A stretch of 64,000 nt of DNA. Source: Bergeyella_A cardium. GTDB lineage: Bacteria; Bacteroidota; Bacteroidia; Flavobacteriales; Weeksellaceae. Shown piece by piece: positions 43,134 to 51,633 of this stretch (positions within the stretch are counted from its first letter, which is position 1; every line of letters begins with the position of its first letter). Where the stretch lies: assembly GCF_030012605.2 (NCBI RefSeq), contig NZ_CP114055.2. One strand, written 5' to 3'. The notes under the pieces were generated by a model. It saw only the letters and a list, made by a program, of their open reading frames with translations. It searched no databases and was not told the origin of the DNA. The position numbers and the translations under genes are program-made.

Positions 43134-45197
43134 TTAGTTTATGATTAGTTTTTTACTGATTTCTTGGTAAGTGGTTTTTAGTTTTATGATATATACTCCT
43201 GCGGTAGGCAGATAGCCAGAATATTGGTATTGAGACTCGTTATAGAAGTCTTTGCTATAGACTATCTGCCCAGACATCGTATAGATACTTACAGAGCCAC
43301 TGGTTCTTTTGGGGAACTGAGCAAGCAGAGTAAAATGCCCATCTGTACTTGGGTTAGGGTAGAGTAATATTGGGCTATCAGTAGTATCAGAATGTGTATA
43401 AGCAGTAAAATAATTTACTGAATGGCATCCGAATTCATTGGTTAATCTGAGTTCATAATCCCCCGCCTGAGAGAGTAGAAACTCTGGATTCTGAGAGATG
43501 AGATTCCCGTTATGATACCATTCATAGAAGTAATTTCCTTTTGGGAGATCTTTCTGCGGGCTTAGGAGCAGTGGTTTTTTTATGAGATATTCTGTATTTA
43601 GTTGAGGGTTAGGAGCATCTTCATCGGTGAGATAGACCTCGTTTGAGTAGCTGTTCTTTTCAGCATCAGTAATGGTATACTGGTACTTTCCTGATGCGAG
43701 GAGAGTTTCTTTTTCTCCTTTATTTTTCAGTTCAGTCCATTGTTTTTGGAATGAAGGATTTTCAGTATTGATAAGATGAATATGATAAGGTGCTTTGCCT
43801 CCTATAAAATTGAATTTCATTTTTCCCAAGTCTGATGATATGCATTTTGAAGGCTCTAAGGAGAGGTGAGCAAACATTTTAGGAGCTTGCCAAATGCTAA
43901 ATATTAATGGCTTGTTACTTTTCAGATTCCAATCTTCAAAAGATACAGGCTGGCTTGATGGGGTAGCGCTGGCATCTCCTAACTTGATATACCGTGTTTC
44001 CTCAGCGGAGAAATCCCCAGTTCCAGAATCATCAATAGCGAGCCAATAGAATTGAGAGTTTTCTTTTTGTTTATTTTTTTGATGAATGATTTTATGCGTG
44101 TCAAAGATAGAGAATACCTCAGGAGAAGCAGAGCTATGAGTAGATGAAGAATTTATAGGAGCATATTGGAGTTTCCATTGTCTGGAAACACCATTAGGCT
44201 GTCCTTCTTTTTGTTTTTTTATTTCTAGGCTTTGACCGTTATCACTCCAAAAAATAAAAGTTTGGTCTTGTAGATTCTCAGTTTTTTTTAAACCTAAGGA
44301 AAGGATTCCTTCATCGTTTGAGTTTTGACTTTTGATTTGGAGGAGGCTTCCTTCGCTATCTTTTCCAATAGCTGTGATATTCTGATTAAAGGCTTTGTTT
44401 TCCTCAAAATCCCAAATTTTTTGTCCTTTACTGTTATAATAATTTTTAAATTCTGTTTGTTCTAAGGATATACCGTATTTTATTGCAAGATAAGAGGCTA
44501 TTCGCTGCATTTCCAGAGGGGAGAGCACCCTGTCATAGATAAGAATTTCTGCAAAGTTTCCACTAAAAAGATGAGGGGGAAGCTCAGCTGTTTTCCCACC
44601 AATATTAAAGGTATAAGAATCTTTTGGGGTGGGATTTTCACCTTGAGATTTTTGTTTTTCTATGGCTCTTTTGGAAAGAGATTTAGAATGCTGATAATAA
44701 TGGATTTTAACTTTCTGATTTCTGAAATATTCAGAAAAAGAGCGATACTGATGCTCGGCAAGATTCGCTAAACGATGGGTTGTAGCGCTAATGATAGGGG
44801 AGGAAGACTGAGCATCAGATAGCGTCCAAAGGTTTTCTTCTACTGGATTTGATGAGTGTTGATGCTGAGTATTGTCTTTATAAACGATAAATAGCGAGTA
44901 GTTTTCCGCTTGGGAAAGACTTAGATTTTCATTGAGCCCATTATTACTTTTATCGTTAGATAATGAAAGTTTAAAGGAAGGATTCTCATTAATCAAATGA
45001 GCAGGCGAAAATAAATGCTCTAAGTTTTTGTTTTTTCTAACCTCCGTAATCTGAGTTTGATTATACTTGGTTTCTGCTTTAATCCAGAGATAGGGCTCGG
45101 ATACTCCTGCGGGATAAATTTCTTGTGCCATAGCAATTCCACTATGCCATAAGAAGAAGAGAAATATAGATTTGTGAAATTGTTTTGGCTTTTTCAT
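43134..45197 (-). CDS. LamG-like surface protein with T9SS type A sorting domain
   Basis: 687 residues. Signal peptide MKKPKQFHKSIFLFFLWHSG ending AMAQ. The N-terminal half has a concanavalin/LamG-like fold, with FAEILIYDRVLSPLEMQRIA and SYLAIKYGISLEQ, a pattern common in T9SS cargo. The C-terminal ~80 residues, from ILLYPNPSTDGHFTLLAQFP to GVYIIKLKTTYQEISKKLII, are a type A C-terminal sorting domain that directs export through the type IX system and surface anchoring. The gene ends 3 bp before the giant rhs gene, so the two are cotranscribed. It may act as a surface partner or carrier for the Rhs protein (inference). Confidence 0.8.
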   Translation of the reverse strand: MKKPKQFHKSIFLFFLWHSGIAMAQEIYPAGVSEPYLWIKAETKYNQTQITEVRKNKNLEHLFSPAHLINENPSFKLSLSNDKSNNGLNENLSLSQAENYSLFIVYKDNTQHQHSSNPVEENLWTLSDAQSSSPIISATTHRLANLAEHQYRSFSEYFRNQKVKIHYYQHSKSLSKRAIEKQKSQGENPTPKDSYTFNIGGKTAELPPHLFSGNFAEILIYDRVLSPLEMQRIASYLAIKYGISLEQTEFKNYYNSKGQKIWDFEENKAFNQNITAIGKDSEGSLLQIKSQNSNDEGILSLGLKKTENLQDQTFIFWSDNGQSLEIKKQKEGQPNGVSRQWKLQYAPINSSSTHSSASPEVFSIFDTHKIIHQKNKQKENSQFYWLAIDDSGTGDFSAEETRYIKLGDASATPSSQPVSFEDWNLKSNKPLIFSIWQAPKMFAHLSLEPSKCISSDLGKMKFNFIGGKAPYHIHLINTENPSFQKQWTELKNKGEKETLLASGKYQYTITDAEKNSYSNEVYLTDEDAPNPQLNTEYLIKKPLLLSPQKDLPKGNYFYEWYHNGNLISQNPEFLLSQAGDYELRLTNEFGCHSVNYFTAYTHSDTTDSPILLYPNPSTDGHFTLLAQFPKRTSGSVSIYTMSGQIVYSKDFYNESQYQYSGYLPTAGVYIIKLKTTYQEISKKLIIN

Positions 45198-45211
45198 AAG
45201 TTTCAGTAGTA

Positions 45212-45943
45212 TTAGAAGTTATTATGCCCATCAAAGGAGAAGCTGTATCCTATTTGCAAAGAGAAGGCACTGACTTTATTATTGGTATTCTTAAATCGAT
45301 GACCATTTTCCTGAGTTTCCAATGCATCGCTAAGCCCTAGATGATATCTAAAGCCAATATTAAGTCCATTATAAAATTCATAACCTATCGCAAATGCAGA
45401 ATGGAAGTAGTCCTTACCTTCAAAAGATTCTTTGAGTGTTTTTTGGACTACGGCATCGGGTTCAAAATAAACTCCCGATTGCCTCGATAGCTCTTCTGCA
45501 TTCGAAGTATAGGTTAGCGCATCTTTATCTAAGCTAAATGTGAAGAAAGGCCCTGCACCGATGTAAAAGCCATCTGTAAAATAGTATTTCAACAAGAAGC
45601 CTAAATTGAGATTATGAAATGGGAACTTTATATTGTAGTTGAGCCCGTTTTTATCATTGTATTTAAAGTCTGTCGACTGTCTGCTGTAGTAGAGCTCAGG
45701 TTGTACACTGATTTTTTCAGTAGGGTATTTCCAGTTGAGGAATACACCTCCTGCAGCACCAAATTTTGCATTTTCTGAGGTAGAATAGTTCTGATAAACC
45801 CCTTGAGGAATAATCATAGGTTCCAGATTATTCATTTGAGAATAAATAGCTCCAGCCGAGACTCCGTAGGTGATTTCTCTTACCAACTGAGCATTGATAA
45901 GGCAGGTACTCAAAATAGAGGTGAATAAAAAATATTTACGCAT
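45212..45943 (-). CDS. PorT-like outer-membrane beta-barrel protein
   Basis: 243 residues with signal peptide (MRKYFLFTSILSTCLINAQ) and alternating strands typical of the OMP_b-brl_2/PorT family (FKYNDKNGLNYNIKFPFHNL, GFLLKYYFTDGFYIGAGPFF, ALETQENGHRFKNTNNKVSA). Ends SLQIGYSFSFDGHNNF. Small 8-strand barrel in the outer membrane. 14 bp upstream of the T9SS-tailed gene and 5 bp after a paralogue. Function unknown; placement in this operon suggests a role in presenting or releasing the Rhs protein (inference). Confidence 0.75.
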   Translation of the reverse strand: MRKYFLFTSILSTCLINAQLVREITYGVSAGAIYSQMNNLEPMIIPQGVYQNYSTSENAKFGAAGGVFLNWKYPTEKISVQPELYYSRQSTDFKYNDKNGLNYNIKFPFHNLNLGFLLKYYFTDGFYIGAGPFFTFSLDKDALTYTSNAEELSRQSGVYFEPDAVVQKTLKESFEGKDYFHSAFAIGYEFYNGLNIGFRYHLGLSDALETQENGHRFKNTNNKVSAFSLQIGYSFSFDGHNNF

Positions 45944-45948
45944 AAGTA

Positions 45949-46647
45949 TTACCAGTTATGAAAGCTATATCCTAAGGATAGTGCGAGGAAAGAATTACGA
46001 TTGGTATTCTCTGTAAATTGAAAGGAAGTACTCCGTGTTCCTATCGCATCGCCTATTCCTAAATAATATCTTAAATCAAAATGAAAATCATTTTCAAGTT
46101 CATATCCAACATTAAAGCTCAAATTAAAGTCATCTTTTCCTATAATTCCATCTCGGTAGAACTGTCGGTAGTTGGTATCGTGTCGTCCATCAAATTCATT
46201 AGAAGAATATTCTATATTATGAGGAGTTAAGTTTTTAGCATAATGCACTCCTATACCAAAGTTTAGTCCTTCATAGGGGTATATTTTGTAAATGCTTCCT
46301 AAAATGAGGTAGGAGTATTTAAAATCAATATCATATTCCTGACCCGACTGGCTATTATGGTAATGGAGTTTCTCTCCGCCTTTTCGGTAGATTAGTTCGG
46401 GCTGTATTGCTGTTCTGGTATTAGAAAATTTATAATTGACAAAAAATCCTCCCTCTACGCTATAGACTCCCTTTGTCTTCATTTGGAAGTTTGTAAGGTT
46501 ATGCTCTCTCCCGATGAGCATTTCTGGGATATTGGTGGTTGTAGAATGCAAAGCCGCTACTTTTAGGCCATACGACAAGTTATCATTATATTGAGAAAAG
46601 CAGAGTGCAGATGATATAAAAGCTATGAAAGAGTAGAATTTTATCAT
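45949..46647 (-). CDS. PorT-like outer-membrane beta-barrel protein, paralogue, first gene of the rhs operon
   Basis: 232 residues, signal MIKFYSFIAFISSALCFSQ. Paralogous to 45212-45943: same layout with AIQPELIYRKGGEKLHYHNS, DIDFKYSYLILGSIYKIYPY, DAIGTRSTSFQFTENTNRNS and a final LALSLGYSFHNW. It is the first gene of a four-gene minus-strand operon that ends in the giant rhs gene. A TAGTTTTGC box lies about 40 bp upstream. Exact function unknown. Confidence 0.75.
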   Translation of the reverse strand: MIKFYSFIAFISSALCFSQYNDNLSYGLKVAALHSTTTNIPEMLIGREHNLTNFQMKTKGVYSVEGGFFVNYKFSNTRTAIQPELIYRKGGEKLHYHNSQSGQEYDIDFKYSYLILGSIYKIYPYEGLNFGIGVHYAKNLTPHNIEYSSNEFDGRHDTNYRQFYRDGIIGKDDFNLSFNVGYELENDFHFDLRYYLGIGDAIGTRSTSFQFTENTNRNSFLALSLGYSFHNW

Positions 46648-46687
46648 TGAAAATAATTATTTTGGAGCTAAAACCTTATCATTGTCC

Positions 46688-46696
46688 GCAAAACTA
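46688..46696 (-). promoter_or_regulatory. Promoter -7 box of the rhs operon
   Basis: TAGTTTTGC on the minus strand, matching the Bacteroidota TAnnTTTG box, 41 bp before the first gene. It is the only good candidate in the gap to the tRNA gene. Confidence 0.5.
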
Positions 46697-46861
46697 TTCA
46701 TTTTAAAGAAATAAATGATAAATAATGATATATATCATATAGAATGTAATACATGAATAGCGAATGAAATTTTTTACCTTTCATCTCTTTGCTAATAAAT
46801 TGCGGAAACTCCATAAAAAAATCTCTGCAAAATGTAAATACATTGCAGAGACTTTTATTAT

Positions 46862-46935
46862 TGGTAGACTCACAGGGATTCGAACCCCAACTAAATGAAC
46901 CAAAATCACTTGTGCTACCGTTACACCATGAGTCT
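46862..46935 (-). tRNA. tRNA-Gln (TTG anticodon)
   Basis: Cloverleaf on the minus strand. Acceptor AGACTCA pairs with TGAGTCT, followed by discriminator A and an encoded CCA. The D-arm has GGTGTAACGGTAGCAC. The anticodon stem AGTGA/TCATT holds loop TTTTGGT (anticodon TTG, reads CAA). The T-arm contains GGTTCGAATCC. It sits at the right edge of the rhs region, as tRNA genes often do next to acquired islands. Confidence 0.95.
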
Positions 46936-46952
46936 GTTTCGTTTTTCGTGGT

Positions 46953-46961
46953 GCAAATATA
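46953..46961 (-). promoter_or_regulatory. Promoter -7 box of tRNA-Gln
   Basis: TATATTTGC on the minus strand, about 17 bp before the mature tRNA 5' end; good match to the Bacteroidota consensus. Confidence 0.6.
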
Positions 46962-47033
46962 ATAGCTTTTTCGGAATATACAAGCCCCGATGATGAAAAA
47001 AGTTATATTTTTACGCAAAATAAATCAGGGGTT

Positions 47034-48077
47034 ATGCTTATAAATAGAGTCAGTAATCTAAAAATTAGTTTTTTAGGCGTTAGTAAAGAATTCGAAAAAA
47101 AACTCTTTTCTTTTATAGATGATTGGTTTTCTTTGCAGGATACGGTAAAGGTGCAGACTTCGGGGTCAACTGGGGCGCCTAAAATATTTGATGTAGAAAA
47201 GCAAAAAATGATCAATTCAGCGGTGATGACTACCGATTTCTTACGATTAAAAAAGAATGATACCGCACTCCTTTGCCTCCCGATTGAGTATATTTCTGGG
47301 AAGATGATGTTCGTCCGAGCCCTTATAAAAGAAATGAAACTAATGGCCACCGAACCCTCCACAAAACCCCTCGAAAGGCTTGAAGAAACCATCGATTTCT
47401 GCGCAATGACGCCCCTACAAGTAGAGCATTCACTCCACAAAATACATCTCATAAGAAACCTCATCATAGGCGGTGCAGCCGTCTCCGAAAACCTTAAAAA
47501 GAGATTACGAGAGCAGCTATCCCTCACAAAAGCGGAGAGCAGAGTTTTCGAGACCTATGGAATGTCCGAAACCCTTTCACATATCGCTTTGAAGGAGATT
47601 TATCCCCAAGAAGAGGCGTATTTCTCTGTGCTCGGCTCCATCCAAATCTCCCAAGATACGAGGGGTTGCCTTAGGATTAATGCCCCTTTGCTCAATAGCG
47701 AAATCTTACAAACCAATGATTTAGTAGCGCTCAAAACCGATAAAAAATTCAGATTTCTCGGTCGCGCAGATCATATTATTAATTCGGGCGGAGCAAAAAT
47801 ATTCCCAGAAGAATTAGAGCGCCTCGTAAAGAAACAAATCGATAACGAAGCGGTTTTCTTAGGCTTGGAAGATGAAGTCTTGGGGCAGAAACTGGTTCTT
47901 ATCATAGAGGGCGAGCGTAGCGAGCGCCTCATCAGCAGCCTTGCAAGGGTAGAATACACAAAATCTTTCCACAAACCAAAGGAAATACGCTTCGTACAAG
48001 CCATCCCACGCACACCCAATGGAAAAGTAGACCGGAACCAACTAAAAACCCTCCTTAGCACTGCTCATAGCTTATAG
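47034..48077 (+). CDS. menE: o-Succinylbenzoate-CoA ligase-like AMP-forming enzyme
   Basis: 347 residues, a short member of the ANL superfamily. The AMP-binding loop TSGSTGAPK is at ~42-50, followed by VFETYGMSETLSHIALKE (A5-like motif), FLGRADHIINSGGAKIFPEE (hinge and C-domain) and PRTPNGKVDRNQL with the catalytic lysine in GKVDR near the C-terminus. MenE activates o-succinylbenzoate with CoA for menaquinone synthesis, the respiratory quinone of this group, and Bacteroidota MenE proteins are about this short. Other men genes are not in the window, so substrate is inferred from length and family likeness. No clear terminator is seen between it and the convergent next gene. Confidence 0.75.
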   Translation: MLINRVSNLKISFLGVSKEFEKKLFSFIDDWFSLQDTVKVQTSGSTGAPKIFDVEKQKMINSAVMTTDFLRLKKNDTALLCLPIEYISGKMMFVRALIKEMKLMATEPSTKPLERLEETIDFCAMTPLQVEHSLHKIHLIRNLIIGGAAVSENLKKRLREQLSLTKAESRVFETYGMSETLSHIALKEIYPQEEAYFSVLGSIQISQDTRGCLRINAPLLNSEILQTNDLVALKTDKKFRFLGRADHIINSGGAKIFPEELERLVKKQIDNEAVFLGLEDEVLGQKLVLIIEGERSERLISSLARVEYTKSFHKPKEIRFVQAIPRTPNGKVDRNQLKTLLSTAHSL

Positions 48078-48127
48078 TCTTTGGTGAATAGCTAATAGCC
48101 AGATTCTAGTGGCATGAAGCCTACTGA

Positions 48128-49393
48128 TTAATCGGGGTAGAGGAGGTATTTCTGACGAATTTTTTGGAATTTTTGCAGGTCGGTAGCCCAAGACTGTCGG
48201 ATTTCTTCCTCTGGGGTATGGTTTTGTATCTGTTTTCGCAGCTCATCGCTCCCCGCGAGTTTGTCGAAAAAGAGATTGCTCAGGAAGAAGTCCGCTTTTC
48301 GTTTGTCATCAAAGTTTTTATAAGCGCTGATGAGCCATTTTAGTTCTAATCGGGTAGGGTGGAGTGCTTCGTTTTGCAGATTTTCTCCGTAGCAGTGTTC
48401 GCCGTTCAGGAATGGGCTTTTGGCACCATAGCTGGGCTGTGGAGTGAAACTAAATGCGGACGGTTTCAGGTGCGGGCTGCCATAAATCTGAAAAGGTGTG
48501 GGCGTGCCTCTTCCGACGGAGATTGCCGTGCCCTCGAAGAAGCAGAGCGATGGATAGAGGCTGATGGCAAGAGCATTCGGGAGGTTGGGAGAGGGAGGTT
48601 TCGGGAGGGAGTACCTCTGTTTTTTGTGGTAATTTTTTAGTTTTATGACGGTGTATTTTGCTTTCGCTTTGTTTTTGAGCCAGCCCTCGCCGTTGGCCAT
48701 CAATCCATACTCGCCGATGGTAAGCCCATAGACTACGGGTATGGGGTGCATCCCGACGAAGCTCGCCCACTGAGGTTTTAGTACCGGCCCGTCGATGTAT
48801 CCATCGTGCGGGTTGGGTCGGTCAAGGATAATGACCTCCTTTTGGTTCTCGGCAGCTGCTTCCATTACGAGGGCAAGCGTAGATATATAGGTGTAGAAGC
48901 GGATGCCCACATCTTGTATATCAAACAGGATAATATCGAGGTCTTTCAGCTGGTCGGCGGTAGGTTTTTTATTCTTTCCGTAGAGGGAGATAATGGGGAG
49001 CTGCGTTTGTGTATCGATTCCGTTTCGGACGGATTCTCCTGCGTCTGCATCACCTCGGAAACCGTGCTCTGGGGCAAAGACTTTCTTTACATTAATGGCA
49101 TTTCTCAGCAGAAAATCTACGATGCTGAGGGAGTCTGTTCGCATCGCTAAACTGCAACCACGCCCGCGAGGAGCGGCATTGTATTTCGTTTTGACCAAGA
49201 CGAGACCCGTTTGGTTTGTAACAACTCCCACTGCTTTTCCTTTGAGGAGGGGGAGGTAGATTTCTGGCTGGTCGGCTCCGGTTTTAAATTCATTAGACTG
49301 AGCAAAAAGGCAGGTGGAGAAACAAAAAATTAGGCTCAAAGAGACTAAATTTTTAATTTTGGCAGCTAAATTCATAAGGTTTGAAATTTCCAT
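48128..49393 (-). CDS. DUF1343 protein, exo-beta-N-acetylmuramidase NamZ-like
   Basis: 421 residues. The listed start is 49393; an ATG six codons in (49375, MNLAAKIKNLVSLS) gives a better signal peptide ending FSTCLFAQ. DUF1343 signature stretches: GKAVGVVTNQTGLV, VFAPEHGFRGDADAGE, ILFDIQDVGIRFYTYISTLA, ILDRPNPHDGYIDGP, MHPIPVVYGLTIGEYGLMAN. The family includes Bacillus YbbC/NamZ, which removes terminal MurNAc from peptidoglycan fragments; a periplasmic recycling role is likely. It is transcribed divergently from the permease gene and overlaps its start by 13 bp if the longer form is used. Confidence 0.82.
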   Translation of the reverse strand: MEISNLMNLAAKIKNLVSLSLIFCFSTCLFAQSNEFKTGADQPEIYLPLLKGKAVGVVTNQTGLVLVKTKYNAAPRGRGCSLAMRTDSLSIVDFLLRNAINVKKVFAPEHGFRGDADAGESVRNGIDTQTQLPIISLYGKNKKPTADQLKDLDIILFDIQDVGIRFYTYISTLALVMEAAAENQKEVIILDRPNPHDGYIDGPVLKPQWASFVGMHPIPVVYGLTIGEYGLMANGEGWLKNKAKAKYTVIKLKNYHKKQRYSLPKPPSPNLPNALAISLYPSLCFFEGTAISVGRGTPTPFQIYGSPHLKPSAFSFTPQPSYGAKSPFLNGEHCYGENLQNEALHPTRLELKWLISAYKNFDDKRKADFFLSNLFFDKLAGSDELRKQIQNHTPEEEIRQSWATDLQKFQKIRQKYLLYPD

Positions 49394-50610
49394 TTTATTT
49401 TTCGAGAAAAATTGCGAATTCCAAAGATAATAAAAATAATCTCTCGCGAGTGATTATCTTCATCGGAAGGCTGTCGGTAGCGCTTGGGATTATCGTTTCG
49501 CTCATCACTATTTCTACAGGGCTCGGTTCTAAAAAAGCGATTAAGCAAAGCCTTGGAGACTTTGGGGGGGAGGTGAGCATTAAATCTACCCGATCTAATG
49601 CGTCGTATAACTCCTCAGTTCTCAGCCGTGAGGGATTAGATTTGGAGCGGATAAAAGCCCTGCCTTCCGTAGCCGATGTGCAGCAATTCGTAACCATAAA
49701 TGGTATCCTGCGAACCGAAAACAGCTTTGCAGGAATCGTATTTAAAGGGGTAGGAGAAGATTTTAATGCAAAGCGATTCAGTAAATTTTTGGTGGAAGGC
49801 AGCATTCCTCATTATGATAATCATCAGCTGAGTATGGATGTCATTCTCTCGAAAGAGATAGCAGATGGCCTCAATAAAAAGCTAAACGACAGCATCGTGG
49901 CGGTGTTCTCTAAGGAAGACCAGAAACCGCTCTACCGCAAGTTTAGGATTGCAGGCATCTACAAAACTGATATTAAGATGCTGGATGAGCTCTACATCAT
50001 CGGGAGTATAAGTAATGCGAGGAAGGTACAAGGCATCGGTAAAGACGAAATAGGAGGTTTGGAGGTGTTTCTACACGATTTTGATGCCGTAGATACTGCT
50101 ACGAATGAGATTCAGAATTTTATTGGGTACAAGAATTTCCTCCTCCCCATCACCGAACAATTCCCCGTCATCGTAGATTGGATTAATATCTTTAACATCA
50201 ATGTTGCGCTTATCATTAGTATAATGCTCATTGTTGTCATTATTAATATTATAATGGTTCTTCTCATTCTGATTATCGAGCGCACGAACTCAATCGGAAT
50301 TCTAAAAACAATGGGTGCGAATAATGTACAGATTCGGATGATATTCATCAATTACACCCTTTATATTATGATTCCTGGCTTGCTTATCGGTAATCTTATT
50401 GGGCTTGGTCTTTTGCTGGTGCAGAAATTTACAGGCGTGATAGAACTTAACCCCGAGAACTACTATGTAAGCCAAGTACCTGTGGAGCTCAATCCGCTTT
50501 ACATCTTTATGATTTCTTTCGGTATGCTGGCAATTTCGGCAGTGGTGCTCATCCTCCCAAGCTATCTGATTAGTAAAATCTCACCAATAAAAGCGATTAA
50601 ATACCATTAG
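49381..50610 (+). CDS. FtsX-type ABC transporter permease (LolC/E-like)
   Basis: 409 residues with a TTG start giving MKFPFYFSRKIANSKDNKNN, a typical LolC/E-like N-terminus. One membrane helix near the start (IFIGRLSVALGIIVSLITIS), a ~200-residue periplasmic MacB/core domain, and three helices in the C-terminal half (INVALIISIMLIVVIINIIM, LYIMIPGLLIGNLIGLGLLL, PLYIFMISFGMLAISAVVLI). The motif NSIGILKTMGANNVQIRMIF is the FtsX signature facing the ATPase. Probably part of a lipoprotein-release or efflux complex; the ATPase gene is elsewhere. The start codon choice is supported by the N-terminal likeness only. Confidence 0.8.
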   Translation: MKFPFYFSRKIANSKDNKNNLSRVIIFIGRLSVALGIIVSLITISTGLGSKKAIKQSLGDFGGEVSIKSTRSNASYNSSVLSREGLDLERIKALPSVADVQQFVTINGILRTENSFAGIVFKGVGEDFNAKRFSKFLVEGSIPHYDNHQLSMDVILSKEIADGLNKKLNDSIVAVFSKEDQKPLYRKFRIAGIYKTDIKMLDELYIIGSISNARKVQGIGKDEIGGLEVFLHDFDAVDTATNEIQNFIGYKNFLLPITEQFPVIVDWINIFNINVALIISIMLIVVIINIIMVLLILIIERTNSIGILKTMGANNVQIRMIFINYTLYIMIPGLLIGNLIGLGLLLVQKFTGVIELNPENYYVSQVPVELNPLYIFMISFGMLAISAVVLILPSYLISKISPIKAIKYH

Positions 50611-50721
50611 AGTGGTATATTTTTTCTTGGGAAATGATGAAAAAATGATGGTGTCAATAGGCTAAAAAGCGTAATTGATTAAATCAATAGTGATGCACAA
50701 TCTCTTGGGCGCGCAAATCTT

Positions 50722-50730
50722 TATATTTGC
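50722..50730 (+). promoter_or_regulatory. Promoter -7 box of cysE
   Basis: TATATTTGC, 10 bp before the cysE ATG. Excellent match to the Bacteroidota TAnnTTTGC box; the short leader is common in this phylum. Confidence 0.65.
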
Positions 50731-50739
50731 ACATATTTT

Positions 50740-51567
50740 ATGGAAAATCAATTTTTAGAAGAGCTGTACTCAGGCTATTGCAATAGAACATACGACCTCG
50801 ATAAAAAGAAAATAGAGGAGTTTATCGATAAATTCTTCCATTTTGTTTTCTTTTTGGAAAGCCAGAGATGTACTTCAAAATCTGAAATAAATAAACGACT
50901 GGAGGGGTTTAGAAAAGAATTTGCGAGCATTCTCTTTTCAGTGCTGGGAGATAAAATGCTCTGCCGAGAGAAAAGCGCCTACTTTTTTGAGCATTTTTCA
51001 AAGATTTATCACTTGCTTACAAAGGATTTGGAAGCGATTTATGCCAATGACCCTGCCGCAAAAAACAGAGAGGAAGTGAGCTATTCCTATCCTGGTTTCT
51101 ATGCTATTGCGATTTATAGATTTGCGCACGAATTGTATAAGGAAAATGTTCCGCTTATCCCCCGAATCTGGACGGAGCTTGCCCACAGCAAAACGGGGAT
51201 AGACATACACCCAGGAGCAGAGATCGGTGAGCATTTTTTTATAGACCACGGTACGGGAATCGTAATCGGTGAGACGGCTGTCATCGGTGATAATGTAAAG
51301 ATTTATCAAGGCGTTACACTTGGAGCATTGTCCGTATCAAAAGAGATTGCCAATGTTAAAAGGCATCCAACCATAGAAAATGGAGTAGTGATTTATGCTA
51401 ATGCTACTATCTTGGGTGGTGAAACGGTTATAGGTGAGGGGAGTATTATTGGAGGAAATGTGTGGATTACTCAATCCATCGCTCGCGATTCTATCGTCTT
51501 CCACAAAGGTCAGGTTACCATTAAAAATAAAAAATCAGGTGATGAACCGATTATTTTCGTGATTTAA
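50740..51567 (+). CDS. cysE: Serine O-acetyltransferase
   Basis: 275 residues. The C-terminal left-handed beta helix has hexapeptide repeats (GIDIHPGAEIGEHFFIDHGT, GIVIGETAVIGDNVKIYQGV, TLGALSV, ATILGGETVIGEGSIIGGNV). GIDIHPGA and DHGTGIVIGET are signature stretches of SAT. The enzyme makes O-acetylserine from serine and acetyl-CoA, the first step of cysteine synthesis. It lies directly upstream of the cysteine synthase gene (66 bp gap), so the two form a functional pair. The N-terminal ~120 residues are helical, as in CysE. Confidence 0.92.
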   Translation: MENQFLEELYSGYCNRTYDLDKKKIEEFIDKFFHFVFFLESQRCTSKSEINKRLEGFRKEFASILFSVLGDKMLCREKSAYFFEHFSKIYHLLTKDLEAIYANDPAAKNREEVSYSYPGFYAIAIYRFAHELYKENVPLIPRIWTELAHSKTGIDIHPGAEIGEHFFIDHGTGIVIGETAVIGDNVKIYQGVTLGALSVSKEIANVKRHPTIENGVVIYANATILGGETVIGEGSIIGGNVWITQSIARDSIVFHKGQVTIKNKKSGDEPIIFVI

Positions 51568-51633
51568 TCAAGAAAAAACGAAGCAGAAATAGTAAAGAAA
51601 TTATTAAGTTAGAACAAAAAACAAAGGAATATT

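Noticed and set aside
4978..46647. Type VI secretion or prophage origin of the toxin array
   Set aside because: No PAAR, VgrG, Hcp, sheath, integrase or capsid genes are visible in the window.
46862..46935. Genomic island integrated at the tRNA-Gln gene
   Set aside because: Position is suggestive, but no direct repeat of the tRNA 3' end and no integrase were seen at the other edge near gcvP.
46698..47018. Open frame of 106 codons on the minus strand
   Set aside because: It reads through the tRNA-Gln gene and its promoter; no protein likeness.
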